NCBI RefSeq assembly: GCF_001713475.1
Contig: NZ_CP016499.1
Coordinates: forward strand, 1,302,001 to 1,366,000
Direction of reading: 5' to 3'
DNA: 64,000 nt
Source of the DNA: Agrobacterium sp. RAC06
GTDB lineage: Bacteria > Pseudomonadota > Alphaproteobacteria > Rhizobiales > Rhizobiaceae
In this document: positions 1-8,879 of the stretch, in pieces
How the letters are laid out: the number at the start of each line of letters is the position of its first letter
Numbering within the stretch: the first letter of the stretch is position 1
Translations under genes and position numbers: made by a program
Notes under the pieces: model-generated
The model's input: only the letters and a program-made list of their open reading frames with translations
What the model was told of the DNA's origin: nothing
The model's database searches: none

Positions 1-693
1 CTGTTCGAAACCATCCGCAAGACGATCGTGCCCGTGCACAAGGAAGGCTATCCTTTCGTTGCCGCCTTCTTCGTTGCATCGCTGGTGCTCGGCTGGATCT
101 GGGATCCGCTTTTCTGGATCGGCCTGATCCTCACCCTCTGGTGCGCCTACTTCTTCCGCGATCCCGAGCGCGTCACACCGCAGGACGACGATCTGGTCAT
201 CAGCCCGGCCGACGGCCGCGTTTCGTCGGTACAGATGGTCGTTCCGCCGCAGGAACTCAATCTCGGCACCGAGCCGATGCTGCGCATCACGGTTTTCATG
301 AATGTCTTCAACTGCCATGTGAACCGGGCACCGATGCGCGGCCGGGTGACGACAATCGCCTATAAGGAAGGCCAGTTCCTGAATGCCGAACTGGACAAGG
401 CAAGCACCGACAACGAGCGCAACGGCCTCGTCATCGACACCAAGCATGGTGCAATCGGCGTCGTTCAGATCGCCGGCCTCGTTGCCCGCCGGATCATCTG
501 CTGGACGAACATGAACGAGCCGCTGGATGCCGGTGAACGCTTCGGCCTGATCCGCTTCGGCTCGCGACTCGATGTCTTCCTGCCGGCGGGTGCCGAGCCG
601 CGTGTTTCGCTTGGCCAGACCGCGATTGCTGGCGAGACCGTGATTGCCGAGTTCGGCTCGACCAAGGGCCCGGTCATCAGCCGTCGCAGCTGA
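1..693 (+). CDS. psd: Phosphatidylserine decarboxylase, 5' end cut by window
   Basis: This enzyme decarboxylates phosphatidylserine to phosphatidylethanolamine at the inner membrane. The reading frame is already open at base 1, so a few N-terminal codons lie outside the window; 230 residues are visible, close to the short (about 232 aa) alphaproteobacterial type. An N-terminal hydrophobic stretch ([16 protein letters not shown]) is followed by the conserved core ([28 protein letters not shown]). Near the C-terminus is the self-cleavage site [10 protein letters not shown], where the Gly-Ser bond breaks to give the pyruvoyl cofactor. It lies 10 bases before pssA, which makes its substrate, so the two form an operon. 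Confidence 0.96.
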   Translation: MFETIRKTIVPVHKEGYPFVAAFFVASLVLGWIWDPLFWIGLILTLWCAYFFRDPERVTPQDDDLVISPADGRVSSVQMVVPPQELNLGTEPMLRITVFMNVFNCHVNRAPMRGRVTTIAYKEGQFLNAELDKASTDNERNGLVIDTKHGAIGVVQIAGLVARRIICWTNMNEPLDAGERFGLIRFGSRLDVFLPAGAEPRVSLGQTAIAGETVIAEFGSTKGPVISRRS

Positions 694-703
694 GGAGATA
701 TTG

Positions 704-1564
704 ATGGACGATCAGACCCCCTCGACCGAATTACGCAGCAGCACCCAGACTGATACGGGTGCGCGCGGCCCGAGGCTCCGCGAAATTCCTCTCCGGCTGA
801 TCATTCCCAATCTGATCACTGTGCTCGCGATCTGCGCGGGCTTGACCGGGATCCGGCTGGCCTTCGAAAACCGCTATGAATTGGCGGTCGCCATGGTTCT
901 GGCCGCCGCCTTTCTCGACGGCATCGACGGCCGCGTCGCGCGGATGATGAAGGCGACGTCGAAATTCGGCGCGCAGATGGATTCGCTCGCCGACATCATC
1001 AATTTCGGCGTGGCGCCTGCTCTCGTTCTCTATGTCTTCGTGCTCGACCAGGCCCGTTCGCTCGGCTGGATCGCCGCTCTGATCTACGCCATCGCTGCCG
1101 GGCTTCGGCTCGCGCGCTTCAACGTAATGGACGAGCGCGAGACCAAGGCACCCTGGCAGTCGGAGTTCTTTGTCGGCGTACCGGCACCTGCGGGTGCTGC
1201 CCTCGTGCTGCTCCCGGTCTATCTCGGCTTTCTCGGCGTGGCACCGGTCGGCATCTTCGCCTATGCCAGCACTGCCTATACCGTCGTCATCGGCTATCTC
1301 CTCGTCAGCCGCCTGCCGGTCTGGTCGGGCAAGTCGGAGACGAGCCACATCCGCCGCGATTTGGTTCTGCCGATGATTCTCGGCGTCGTGCTCTATGTGG
1401 CGCTTCTGATGAGCTTCACCTGGGAAGTGCTGGTTGTCAGCGTTCTTCTCTATCTCTGCTCGCTGCCGTTCGGCGCCCGAAACTGGCACCGTCGCTACGG
1501 CACGCTGACCATTGGCGAAGAATCAGCGGAAAAGGGGCTTTCGGAGATCGATCGGGGCGTCTGA
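704..1564 (+). CDS. pssA: CDP-diacylglycerol-serine O-phosphatidyltransferase
   Basis: Makes phosphatidylserine from CDP-diacylglycerol and serine; psd just upstream uses the product. The 286-aa protein carries the CDP-alcohol phosphotransferase motif DG-x2-AR-x8-G-x3-D-x3-D, seen as DGRVAR followed by GAQMDSLAD, and has several membrane helices. I chose ATG 704 because GAGGAG lies just before it at the psd stop; longer in-frame starts lie inside psd. The C-terminal tail (GEESAEKGLSEIDRGV) is hydrophilic. The order psd-pssA is usual in rhizobia. Confidence 0.96.
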   Translation: MDDQTPSTELRSSTQTDTGARGPRLREIPLRLIIPNLITVLAICAGLTGIRLAFENRYELAVAMVLAAAFLDGIDGRVARMMKATSKFGAQMDSLADIINFGVAPALVLYVFVLDQARSLGWIAALIYAIAAGLRLARFNVMDERETKAPWQSEFFVGVPAPAGAALVLLPVYLGFLGVAPVGIFAYASTAYTVVIGYLLVSRLPVWSGKSETSHIRRDLVLPMILGVVLYVALLMSFTWEVLVVSVLLYLCSLPFGARNWHRRYGTLTIGEESAEKGLSEIDRGV

Positions 1565-1596
1565 CCGGCATTTTCGTTCAAGCTTGAAGTATTTTT

Positions 1597-1631
1597 GAGC
1601 CCCGCCAAGCCGAAAAGCTTGCGCGGGGCTC
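1597..1631 (+). terminator. Terminator-like stem-loop after pssA
   Basis: Arms GAGCCCCGC and GCGGGGCTC enclose a second matched pair CAAGC/GCTTG around a CGAAAA loop. A pyrimidine-rich run (tctactctttttcttc) follows, consistent with factor-independent termination of psd-pssA. Confidence 0.7.
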
Positions 1632-1752
1632 TCCATATCTACTCTTTTTCTTCAAATTTGATTTGTGTCACAGCAACGGCCACGCTTTTGTCATGATCTC
1701 CGCAGAGAGAGCCGCAAACAAAAAACACCGGTCAGGAAACACTCCAAGGAAC

Positions 1753-1896
1753 ATGATGATGACGACTGAGAATCAAGCCGAGCAGCAGAAGCCGGCAAAC
1801 GAGAATCTCGCCGCGAAGTACCGCCCAGTCGGCCTCAAGGCCGTTCTCGCTGCAGCTCTCATGCTGAAGCCCAAGGTGGCACCGAAGATCGCCTGA
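1753..1896 (+). CDS. Small hypothetical protein (47 aa)
   Basis: The likely start is ATG 1753, preceded by AAGGA; an in-frame ATG further upstream has no good ribosome site. The protein begins MMMTTENQAEQ, then has ENLAAKYRPVGLKAVLAAALMLKPK, a basic/hydrophobic segment that could be one short amphipathic or membrane helix. It recalls short proteins seen in other rhizobia, but I cannot name a family and infer no function. It converges on the YedK-like gene on the other strand. Confidence 0.6.
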   Translation: MMMTTENQAEQQKPANENLAAKYRPVGLKAVLAAALMLKPKVAPKIA

Positions 1897-1957
1897 AGGC
1901 TTTCAGGAAGACCGCAATTCTGTGCATGGGAAGCTCGCTTCCCGTCCCGGAAATTGC

Positions 1958-2722
1958 CTAGAACAGGCTCATCTGCCCGTCGCCGGACTTGTCCGCGATG
2001 GGCTTTTGTTTTTTCGGCTGGAGCGCAACTGGGGTCTGGAGTTCCGGACCCACATTGGCGACCTTGTTGACGAGGTCGGACACCGGGATCGCCTCGAAAT
2101 AGTCCTCCGCTGCGGGCTGCAGAAGATCTGCCACATCGCGCGGCTCACCATGGCGGCAATCGAGCCAGCGGCTGAAATCCTGCGGCTGGATCACCACGGG
2201 CATACGGTCATGGATCTCGCCGATGGCTTTGTTTGCGCCGACCGTGAGGATACAGCCAGTATCGAGCTCGGAGCCGTCCTTCGACATGTAGGTTTCCATC
2301 AGCCCGCCGAAACAGACGATCCCGCCGTTCCTCGGGCGGATCCAGTAGGCCTGCAGCTTTTCGCCGCTCTCCTTTGGCGGCCGGTGCCATTCGTAGAAGC
2401 CGGAGGCTGGAACCAGAATACGCCGGTGCCGCATCGCCGCGCGAAAGGATGCCTTCTCGTTTGCCGTTTCGGAACGGGCATTGATCAGCAATGTGAATTC
2501 CTTGGGGTCCTTGACCCAGGACGGGATGAGGCCCCAGCGCACCAGCACCGCCATGCGATCCGGCCGGTTCGAACCGGGCTCCGCAGGCGGGGACGCCACC
2601 GCCACGAGGATCGGCTGCGTCGGCGCGATATTGTAGCGCGGCGGAAAGCCCTCGAGCTCCATCACGCCGAGTATCTCCGCCACTTCTTCCGGGCTCGCAG
2701 TCAGGGCAAAACGTCCGCACAT
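1958..2722 (-). CDS. SRAP/YedK-family abasic-site protein
   Basis: SRAP proteins (YedK in E. coli, HMCES in animals) bind abasic sites in single-stranded DNA and crosslink to them through the N-terminal cysteine. The chosen start gives MCGRFALT, placing the essential Cys at residue 2 after Met removal; the longer in-frame extension would bury it and is rejected. Other active-site residues fit: Asn81 in NARSET, Glu111 in GFYEWH and His171 in HDRMPVVI. Length 254 aa. It stands alone, convergent with the small gene before it. Confidence 0.93.
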   Translation of the reverse strand: MCGRFALTASPEEVAEILGVMELEGFPPRYNIAPTQPILVAVASPPAEPGSNRPDRMAVLVRWGLIPSWVKDPKEFTLLINARSETANEKASFRAAMRHRRILVPASGFYEWHRPPKESGEKLQAYWIRPRNGGIVCFGGLMETYMSKDGSELDTGCILTVGANKAIGEIHDRMPVVIQPQDFSRWLDCRHGEPRDVADLLQPAAEDYFEAIPVSDLVNKVANVGPELQTPVALQPKKQKPIADKSGDGQMSLF

Positions 2723-2856
2723 GTGACGTAGATGGCAGTCCCACCCGCCAGGGTCAAGGCGTGACGCGATGCTTGCAGGGGGCGGCAAAGCCCGCGATAA
2801 TCGGGGCATACTGCTTCGTCGCCGCGGTGCGATCTTTCGACCGGAGTTTCCAGTTC

Positions 2857-3282
2857 ATGAGCATGCCTCGCCTCGCCTCTTCCGCCATCGTCGAGCGGGC
2901 CGGGCGTTATCTCCTTGTCCGGCGCGGCAATCCGCCGGCGGCGGATCTCTTTGCCTTTCCGGGGGGGCGCGCCGAGCCGGGCGAGATGCCGGAGGAAACG
3001 GCACTCAGGGAGCTGTTCGAGGAAACCGGGATCGTCGGGCGTAATCCGCGTCTATTCGAGACGGTCGAGCTTCTGCCGGAGGCCGGCGTCGCGGGCAGCC
3101 ATTTCCTGCTTTCTGTGTTCCAGGTGGAAGCCGATGCGACGGGCGAAGCGGAAGCTAGAAGCGACGCGCTAGAGGCAGGCTGGTTTCTTCCGGAGGAAGT
3201 GCTTGAGCTTCCCATCCCCGAGAGCGTGCGCGACTGCATCCTGCGCCTGTCGTCAGCGACCCCGCGCGAGGGTGCAGCATGA
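2857..3282 (+). CDS. Nudix hydrolase
   Basis: A 141-aa Nudix pyrophosphohydrolase. The Nudix box G-x5-E-x7-REUxEExGU is complete at residues 37-59 (GRAEPGE, then RELFEETGI), so catalysis is expected. The substrate (a nucleoside diphosphate linked to X) cannot be told; FPGG just before the box is typical of ADP-ribose and mutT-like members. Start ATG 2857 gives MSMPRLASSA; the frame is open upstream but that part has no family likeness. Its stop overlaps the next ATG by 4 bases, so the two genes are translationally coupled. Confidence 0.88.
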   Translation: MSMPRLASSAIVERAGRYLLVRRGNPPAADLFAFPGGRAEPGEMPEETALRELFEETGIVGRNPRLFETVELLPEAGVAGSHFLLSVFQVEADATGEAEARSDALEAGWFLPEEVLELPIPESVRDCILRLSSATPREGAA

Positions 3283-3701
3283 GGAAGATAACGAAGTCCC
3301 TCCTCCTCGCAGCAGTTCTTCTGGCAATCGCCGGCCCGGTGGCTGCGCAGGGCAGCACTGAGGCCATCGTTCCGCCCGTGGCAGACACCGAGAAGCCGAC
3401 GCCCTACGATGACCGTCTCGCGCGGCTTTCGGAGATCATCGGAGCCGTTCACTACCTGCGCAATCTCTGCAAGGCGGATGGGGAACCGGAATGGCGTCAG
3501 TCGTTGCAGGGCCTGCTGGACGCCGAAACGCGCGCCGAGCCGAAGCGCCGGGCACGGATGACGGCTGCCTACAACCGAGGCTACCGTTCTTTCGCCTCCG
3601 TCTATACCTCTTGCACGCCGGCCGCAGTTCGTGCAGAGCAGAATTACCGTATCGAAGGCGCAACACTTGCCACAGAAATTACCGCACGTTTCGGAAATTA
3701 A
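3279..3701 (+). CDS. TIGR02301-family exported protein
   Basis: A 140-aa protein with an N-terminal signal peptide (KSLLLAAVLLAIAGPVAAQG, likely cut after AAA/Q). The mature part (YDDRLARLSEIIGAVHYLRNLC, WRQSLQGLLDAE, AAYNRGYRSFASVYTSCT) resembles the uncharacterised TIGR02301 family found in Rhizobiales. Two cysteines in the mature region could form a disulfide in the periplasm. ATGA overlap with the Nudix gene indicates one operon. Function unknown. Confidence 0.75.
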   Translation: MRKITKSLLLAAVLLAIAGPVAAQGSTEAIVPPVADTEKPTPYDDRLARLSEIIGAVHYLRNLCKADGEPEWRQSLQGLLDAETRAEPKRRARMTAAYNRGYRSFASVYTSCTPAAVRAEQNYRIEGATLATEITARFGN

Positions 3702-3795
3702 CGATTAATTCACCTCTTTTGGTCTGCCCCCGTGTCGTTTTGGCAAAAGGCTGATAGGGTCGTTAAGGACTGAGTAAGTGCTTCGAGGAATGCCC

Positions 3796-4053
3796 ATGGA
3801 ACCGCGCCGCAACGAAATCGACGAGATGATCGTTCACGAGAAGATGCAGGCTGCGCTGGAATACCAGAACGAGGCCTGGGCAGACGGCATGGCCGACGGA
3901 ATCGAGCCCGAGATCATCGCCGAGGCGTCCTTTGCGTTGGCGATGCGCGAGACCATCCGCATTCATGGCGAACATGGCGCCGAGGCTGTTCTCGACGCGC
4001 TCAAGGCCCGGCTGCTCGCCGGCGAATTCTCGCCCGAACGCCAGCTTCAGTAA
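3796..4053 (+). CDS. Small conserved-looking hypothetical protein
   Basis: An 85-aa acidic, helix-rich protein (MEPRRNEIDEMIVHEKMQAALEYQNEAWADGMADGIEPEII). Two ATGs are close together: 3790 sits directly against GAGGA, while 3796 has better spacing to it, so 3796 is preferred. No signal peptide, no membrane segment, and no family I can name. It lies 20 bases before the next gene on the same strand, so they probably share a transcript. Confidence 0.7.
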   Translation: MEPRRNEIDEMIVHEKMQAALEYQNEAWADGMADGIEPEIIAEASFALAMRETIRIHGEHGAEAVLDALKARLLAGEFSPERQLQ

Positions 4054-4073
4054 GACAGCAATCGAGGGACACA

Positions 4074-4811
4074 ATGATGATCTCGTCGCGGGTCAGGCTC
4101 CTCCGCTTGACGAGCGCGCTGACGCTCATGCTTGCCTCCACGGTGACGGCTCTGCCTGCCTTCGCCCTCTCCGACATCAAGGATATCACGCCGCCTGCCG
4201 CCGAATCGTCAGAGCCGCCGTCGAGCGATGAACTTGATGTCATCGAGGATTCGATCCCGGTGATCCCCGATCCGGATCCGCTGATCCGTTCACCTGAGCC
4301 GGAACAGGTCGAAGATGCCGAGCGCGTCGAGCCCGCCGGTCCGCCGGCCGAAGTCATCTATGACATCGAGAAGGCGCCGGAACCCGTGCGACGGATGCGC
4401 GAACTCATCATTGAGGCCGCAAAGACTGGTGACATCTCGAAGCTGAAGCCGCTGATGAACCCTGGTCCGGACCAGACTGTCGTGCCGCTTCAAGCGCCGG
4501 ACCAGGACCCGATCGAGGCGCTGAAGGCGATCTCCGGCGATAGCGACGGCGTCGAGATCCTGGCGATCCTGCTCGATATTTTCTCCACCGGCTTCGTGCA
4601 ACTCGACAAGGGCACGGCGGACGAGGCCTATGTCTGGCCCTATTTCGTCGGAAAATCGCTTGGCCTGCTGACGCCGCAGGAGAAGGTCGAACTGCTGCGC
4701 ATCGTGACGGCCGGTGACGTCGCGGAGATGCAGGAATACGGCAATTACAACTTCTTCCGCGTCGGCATCACACCCGACGGCCGCTGGAAGTTCCTCTCCG
4801 TCGGCGACTGA
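4074..4811 (+). CDS. Exported hypothetical protein, Pro/Glu-rich linker
   Basis: A 245-aa protein with a signal peptide (LRLTSALTLMLASTVTALPAFA). It is followed by a low-complexity Pro/Glu/Asp-rich linker at about residues 35-95 (PPAAESSEPPSSDE, PVIPDPDPLIRSPEPEQ). A folded C-terminal domain (about 100-245) contains RMRELIIEAAKTGDISKLKPLM, AYVWPYFVGKSLGLLTPQEKVELLRIVTAGD and FFRVGITPDGRWKFLSVGD. It is probably periplasmic. I do not recognise a characterised family and assign no function. Confidence 0.8.
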   Translation: MMISSRVRLLRLTSALTLMLASTVTALPAFALSDIKDITPPAAESSEPPSSDELDVIEDSIPVIPDPDPLIRSPEPEQVEDAERVEPAGPPAEVIYDIEKAPEPVRRMRELIIEAAKTGDISKLKPLMNPGPDQTVVPLQAPDQDPIEALKAISGDSDGVEILAILLDIFSTGFVQLDKGTADEAYVWPYFVGKSLGLLTPQEKVELLRIVTAGDVAEMQEYGNYNFFRVGITPDGRWKFLSVGD

Positions 4812-4917
4812 CCACGATCCAGATTGTCGGCCAAACTGTGGGCTGTGATCGGAACTGCTTGTCGTCTAGACTGGCAGCGCCTAACTCAGTCGGCATCGAA
4901 ACAGCCCGGTGGACCCC

Positions 4918-5751
4918 ATGCCCTCAGCCTTCCTGCCCGATCGCGCCTTTGTCCGAATAACGGGGGCGGATGCCGAGCACTTTCTGCAGAATCTGATCAC
5001 CACCGATCTCGGGGCACTTGCGGCCCATGAGTGGCGTCCAGGCGCGCTTCTGACGCCACAGGGCAAGATCTTCTATGATTTCCTGATCTCCCGCAGCGAT
5101 GACGGTTTCCTGATCGATATCCGCGCCGATCAGTTGGAAGCCTTCGTCAAGCGCATGACGATGTACAAGCTGCGCGCTGCCGTGACGATCGAGACGCTGC
5201 CGGAAACGGGGGCGACGGTCATCTGGGGCGAGGCCAGCGACGGCGCCGCCGATCATCGATTCGCGCTCGCCGGAACCGAGGTTCGCCGCCAACCGGGCCG
5301 GATCGATGGTGCTGGCGACCGGGGCGCTTACGATGCGCTTCGCATTCTCCACGGCGTGCCGGAATCGGGGCAGGACTACGCGCTTCAGGATGCCTTTCCG
5401 CACGACATTCTCTTCGACAAGTCGGCTGGTGTCTCCTTCCGCAAGGGATGTTATGTCGGTCAGGAAGTGGTGTCGCGCATGCAGCATCGCTCGACCGCAC
5501 GGCGGCGCGTGGTAATCGTCTCTGGCGAAGCGCCGCTTCCCGCGTCCGGCTCAGAGATCACCATTGCCGGCAAGACGATCGGCGCGCTCGGCACCGTCGC
5601 AGGCGAGCGCGGGCTTGCGATTGTCCGCATCGACAAGGCCGGCGAAGCCATGGCAGCCGGCGAGCCAATTCTTGTCGGTGACGTGCCGGTATCGGTTGCC
5701 CTTCCCGGCTGGACGGGACTGACGTTCCCCAGCTCGGCCGAGGAGGCCTGA
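4918..5751 (+). CDS. ygfZ: YgfZ/GcvT-fold folate-binding protein
   Basis: YgfZ-type proteins are folate-dependent helpers in repair or assembly of certain Fe-S enzymes, and share the GcvT aminomethyltransferase fold. The diagnostic motif KGCYVGQE, with its conserved Cys, is present after the long N-terminal domain, followed by RMQHRSTARRRV. Start ATG 4918 gives MPSAFLPDRAFVRITGADAEHFLQNLITTD; a GTG three codons upstream is possible. Length 277 aa. Its stop abuts the HD-domain gene, suggesting cotranscription. Confidence 0.88.
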   Translation: MPSAFLPDRAFVRITGADAEHFLQNLITTDLGALAAHEWRPGALLTPQGKIFYDFLISRSDDGFLIDIRADQLEAFVKRMTMYKLRAAVTIETLPETGATVIWGEASDGAADHRFALAGTEVRRQPGRIDGAGDRGAYDALRILHGVPESGQDYALQDAFPHDILFDKSAGVSFRKGCYVGQEVVSRMQHRSTARRRVVIVSGEAPLPASGSEITIAGKTIGALGTVAGERGLAIVRIDKAGEAMAAGEPILVGDVPVSVALPGWTGLTFPSSAEEA

Positions 5752-5752
5752 C

Positions 5753-6385
5753 ATGGGTTCGGCTGCCGCTCTGCCCTCCGCCCGTGCCTGGCAACGCATG
5801 CTCTCCGGTCGGCGTCTCGACCTGCTCGACCCCTCGCCGCTTGATGTCGAGATCACCGATATCGCCCATGGGCTTGCCCGTGTCGCACGCTGGAACGGGC
5901 AAACCTCCGGCGATCATGCCTTTTCCGTTGCCCAGCACAGCCTGATCGTCGAGGACATCTTCCGCCGCTCAAATCCAAAAGCCACGGCCGACGATCTGAT
6001 GGTCGCGCTGCTGCACGACGGGCCTGAATATGTCATCGGCGACATGATCTCGCCGTTCAAGGCCGTCGTCGGTGGCGGCTACAAGGTCGTGGAAAAACGC
6101 CTGGAGGCGGCCATCCATTTGCGCTTCGGCCTGCCTGCCCATCCGAAAGCGGCGCTGAAGGACCTGATCAAGAAAGCCGACATGATCTCTGCCTATTTCG
6201 AGGCAACCGTGCTCGCCGGCTTCGCCGAGGCCGAAGCCCGCAAGCTGTTCGGCCAGCCCAAGGGCTTCACCCGCGACACGATCCTGATCGAACCGCTGCC
6301 CGCCTATCAGGCACAGGCAAAGTTCCTCGAACGCTTCGAGGAGATCGAGGCCGGCAGGCAGTCGACGACCTGGGCCAGCGCATGA
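5753..6385 (+). CDS. HD-domain hydrolase (YfbR-like)
   Basis: A 210-aa HD-superfamily metal phosphohydrolase. Metal ligands are visible as His in AQHSLIVED, the HD pair in LMVALLHDGPEYVIGD and a later Asp, an arrangement shared with YfbR-type 5'-nucleotidases. The substrate is therefore perhaps a deoxynucleoside monophosphate, but this is inference. It overlaps the next gene by 4 bases (ATGA), so it is part of an HD / phosphatase / regulator operon. Confidence 0.85.
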   Translation: MGSAAALPSARAWQRMLSGRRLDLLDPSPLDVEITDIAHGLARVARWNGQTSGDHAFSVAQHSLIVEDIFRRSNPKATADDLMVALLHDGPEYVIGDMISPFKAVVGGGYKVVEKRLEAAIHLRFGLPAHPKAALKDLIKKADMISAYFEATVLAGFAEAEARKLFGQPKGFTRDTILIEPLPAYQAQAKFLERFEEIEAGRQSTTWASA

Positions 6386-6918
6386 GCGTCATCGTCGTTT
6401 CACCGCTCGCCCGAATTGCCGAGATGGCTGTGCGTCACAAGGCGCGCGAAATGATCAGCCTGCTCGCTGCCAATCAGGATTTTCACCGGCCGGCGGTGAT
6501 CCAGGCCGAGCGGCATCTGAAGCTTGCGATGAACGACATCAGCTTTGCCGGGACCGGCGATCTGATCGCGCCGCAGGAAGCACATGTCGCCGAGATCATC
6601 GGTTTCGCAAAGGCCTGGGATCAGACCCAGCCGCTTGTCGTTCACTGCTGGATGGGCGTGTCGCGGTCCCCGGCAGCGGCGATGATCGCAAGCCTTGCGG
6701 TTGCTCCCGACGATGACGACGACGCGCTGGCGAAGCGTTTGCGCGAAGCCTCGTCCTTTGCCACGCCCAACATGCGGCTGGTGGAGATCGGCGACGAGAT
6801 GCTCGGTCGTGGCGGACGCTTCGCGAAGGCGGTGAAGGCGCTGGGGCGGGGCACCGATGCCGACGGCAACACTCCGTTTGTATTGCCGCTTCCCTCAAGG
6901 GAACCCATCCAGTCATGA
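6382..6918 (+). CDS. Dual-specificity/tyrosine phosphatase-like protein
   Basis: A 178-aa cysteine-based phosphatase. The P-loop HCWMGVSRS gives the C-x5-R signature with Cys89 and Arg95, followed by a helix (PAAAMIASLAV). No signal peptide, so cytoplasmic. The physiological substrate is unknown and could be a phosphoprotein or a small phosphorylated metabolite, given the nucleotide-type neighbours. It overlaps both neighbours by 4 bases, strong evidence for translational coupling. Confidence 0.85.
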   Translation: MSVIVVSPLARIAEMAVRHKAREMISLLAANQDFHRPAVIQAERHLKLAMNDISFAGTGDLIAPQEAHVAEIIGFAKAWDQTQPLVVHCWMGVSRSPAAAMIASLAVAPDDDDDALAKRLREASSFATPNMRLVEIGDEMLGRGGRFAKAVKALGRGTDADGNTPFVLPLPSREPIQS

Positions 6919-7874
6919 CGGCACCGGCGGAGATCGAGATCGGGCTCAATGCCGCGATCGTCGCCATCAACGCCCGCACCCCACGCCTGCTCGTGGTCGG
7001 AGAGGACGGCAACGCACTTGATGCGCTGCCCTTCGGCCCCTTCGATCCAAACCGGCACCGGACGATGGAAATGTCGCTTCGGCATACCGTCGAAGCACAA
7101 ACGGCGCTCGAACTGGGCTACATCGAGCAGCTCTATACCTTCGGGGATCGCGGCCGCCACAAGATGCCCGGCGATCAGGGGCCGCATATCGTGTCGGTCG
7201 GCTATCTCGCGCTGACGAGGCTCGACACCGACGGCGATGCACGGCTGGAACTGTCCGGAGCCCGGTGGCGTGACTGGTACGGATATCTTCCCTGGGAGGA
7301 CTGGCGGCAGGGGCGACCGGCTCTCTTGGACCGTGTCATCCTGCCAGCGCTGACCGCATGGGCAGAAGAGGCGTCGGCCGCCTCGCGCCGCTCACGGCTG
7401 CGACTTGCTTTTGGTCTCGATGACTTCCCCTTCGACGAGGAACATGTGCTGGAGCGCTACGAGCTTCTCTACGAGGCAGGGCTGGTCGAAGAAGCCGTGC
7501 AGGACGGGCGCGTCGAGCGATGCCAAACGGGGGTCACCCTGGGGCGGCCGATGCGCCATGACCACCGGCGGATCGCCGCGACGGCGCTTGCCCGGTTGCG
7601 CAGCAAGATCAAGTATCGGCCTGTCATCTTCGAACTGATGCCGCCGGAGTTCACCCTCACCGAACTGCAGGGCACGGTCGAGGCGATTGCCGGGCACCAC
7701 GTGCACAAGCAGAATTTTCGGCGTCTGGTCGAAGGCGCCGAACTGGTCGAAGCGACGGGGTCGACACAGGCCGCCACCGGTGGCCGGCCGGCGGCACTCT
7801 TCCGCTTCCGTCGCCAGGTGCTCGAAGAGCGTCCGGCTCCAGGCCTGAAGGTCGGAGGCCGGACCAGCGGTTGA
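6915..7874 (+). CDS. NrtR/NadQ-like Nudix-related regulator
   Basis: A 319-aa protein with an N-terminal Nudix-like fold and a C-terminal winged-helix domain (FTLTELQGTVEAIAGHHVHKQNFRRLVEGAELVE, then GGRPAALFRF), the layout of NrtR regulators of NAD metabolism. The catalytic Nudix box G-x5-E-x7-REUxEExGU is absent, so it should sense a ligand rather than hydrolyse it. The nadABC operon begins about 5 kb away and carries a strong palindromic operator; I infer it is the target. Rhizobial homologues are commonly called 'NAD regulator'. It could alternatively regulate its own operon, although I saw no copy of the palindrome in front of that operon. Confidence 0.8.
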   Translation: MTAPAEIEIGLNAAIVAINARTPRLLVVGEDGNALDALPFGPFDPNRHRTMEMSLRHTVEAQTALELGYIEQLYTFGDRGRHKMPGDQGPHIVSVGYLALTRLDTDGDARLELSGARWRDWYGYLPWEDWRQGRPALLDRVILPALTAWAEEASAASRRSRLRLAFGLDDFPFDEEHVLERYELLYEAGLVEEAVQDGRVERCQTGVTLGRPMRHDHRRIAATALARLRSKIKYRPVIFELMPPEFTLTELQGTVEAIAGHHVHKQNFRRLVEGAELVEATGSTQAATGGRPAALFRFRRQVLEERPAPGLKVGGRTSG

Positions 7875-7934
7875 CCTCGCCTCCCCCTGCCCCATCTAGG
7901 CCTTGGACATCAATAGCCCAAGGAGCAGTACGGC

Positions 7935-8825
7935 ATGGATTTGGATACGAACGAAGCGATCCTCGCGACACAGGCAGCACTGGCGCAGGCAAGCCAGCTT
8001 GCCGTCCAGTATTCCTTCTCTATCGTCGGAGCGCTTCTTCTCCTGTTCATCGGCTGGTGGCTTGCCGCCCTTCTCAGCCGGTGGACCCATGCCGGTCTCA
8101 TGCGCGTGCGCGGCATCGACGAGACGCTGGCGCGCTTCTTTGCCAATGTCGTGCGCTACGGCGCCCTCATTCTCGTCTTCGTCACCGTGCTTGGCCAGTT
8201 CGGCGTCCAGACCGCCTCGATCATCGCAGCGCTGGGTGCGGCCGGTCTTGCCATCGGCCTTGCGCTGCAGGGCACGCTGCAGAACATTGCCGCCGGCATC
8301 ATGCTTTTGGTGCTGCGTCCATTTCGCGTCGGCGAATACATCGATACGGGCTCGATATCGGGGACCATCGTCGAGATCGGACTGTTCGCCACGGAGCTGA
8401 AGACGCCTGATGGCCTATACCGGCTCGCGCCCAATTCGACGCTGTGGAATGTGCCGATAACCAATTTCAGCCGTCTTCCAACCCGACGTTTCGAACTGAA
8501 GGTGGGCATCGATTACAATGACGACATCGACCTGGCCGAGGAGATCATGCGCGATCACGCGGAGGCGGATGCACGGGTGCTGAAGGATCCGGCCATCTCC
8601 ACCCATGTCGACCAGCTGGGCGACAGCGCGGTGGTCATTACGCTGTGGTACTGGACGGCGGCTTCAGACTTCTGGTCGACGTCACGCGAGATGATCAAGA
8701 AGGTGAAGAAGTCCTTCGACGAGAACGGGATTTCCATCCCGTTCCCGCAGGTGACCTATCACGGCTCGCCGCAAATGGTCGCCCTACCCGAACGCTTCGT
8801 CGACGCTCGGGCGAAGGAAGCCTGA
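7935..8825 (+). CDS. MscS-family small-conductance mechanosensitive channel
   Basis: A 296-aa inner-membrane channel that opens on osmotic downshock. Three N-terminal helices are visible: about residues 28-47 (IVGALLLLFIGWWLAALLS), 65-85, and the pore helix with the Gly/Ala pattern ALGAAGLAIGLALQGTLQNIAAGIMLL. The beta domain follows (PFRVGEYIDTGSISGTIVEIGLFATELKTPDG, then NFSRLPTRRFE). AAGGAG lies at suitable spacing before ATG 7935. It stands alone after the regulator operon. Confidence 0.95.
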   Translation: MDLDTNEAILATQAALAQASQLAVQYSFSIVGALLLLFIGWWLAALLSRWTHAGLMRVRGIDETLARFFANVVRYGALILVFVTVLGQFGVQTASIIAALGAAGLAIGLALQGTLQNIAAGIMLLVLRPFRVGEYIDTGSISGTIVEIGLFATELKTPDGLYRLAPNSTLWNVPITNFSRLPTRRFELKVGIDYNDDIDLAEEIMRDHAEADARVLKDPAISTHVDQLGDSAVVITLWYWTAASDFWSTSREMIKKVKKSFDENGISIPFPQVTYHGSPQMVALPERFVDARAKEA

Positions 8826-8879
8826 GCGTCACCTGCCGCCACAGGTGCAACCCAGGTTTTGAAATGAGAGGCAGCGGGG

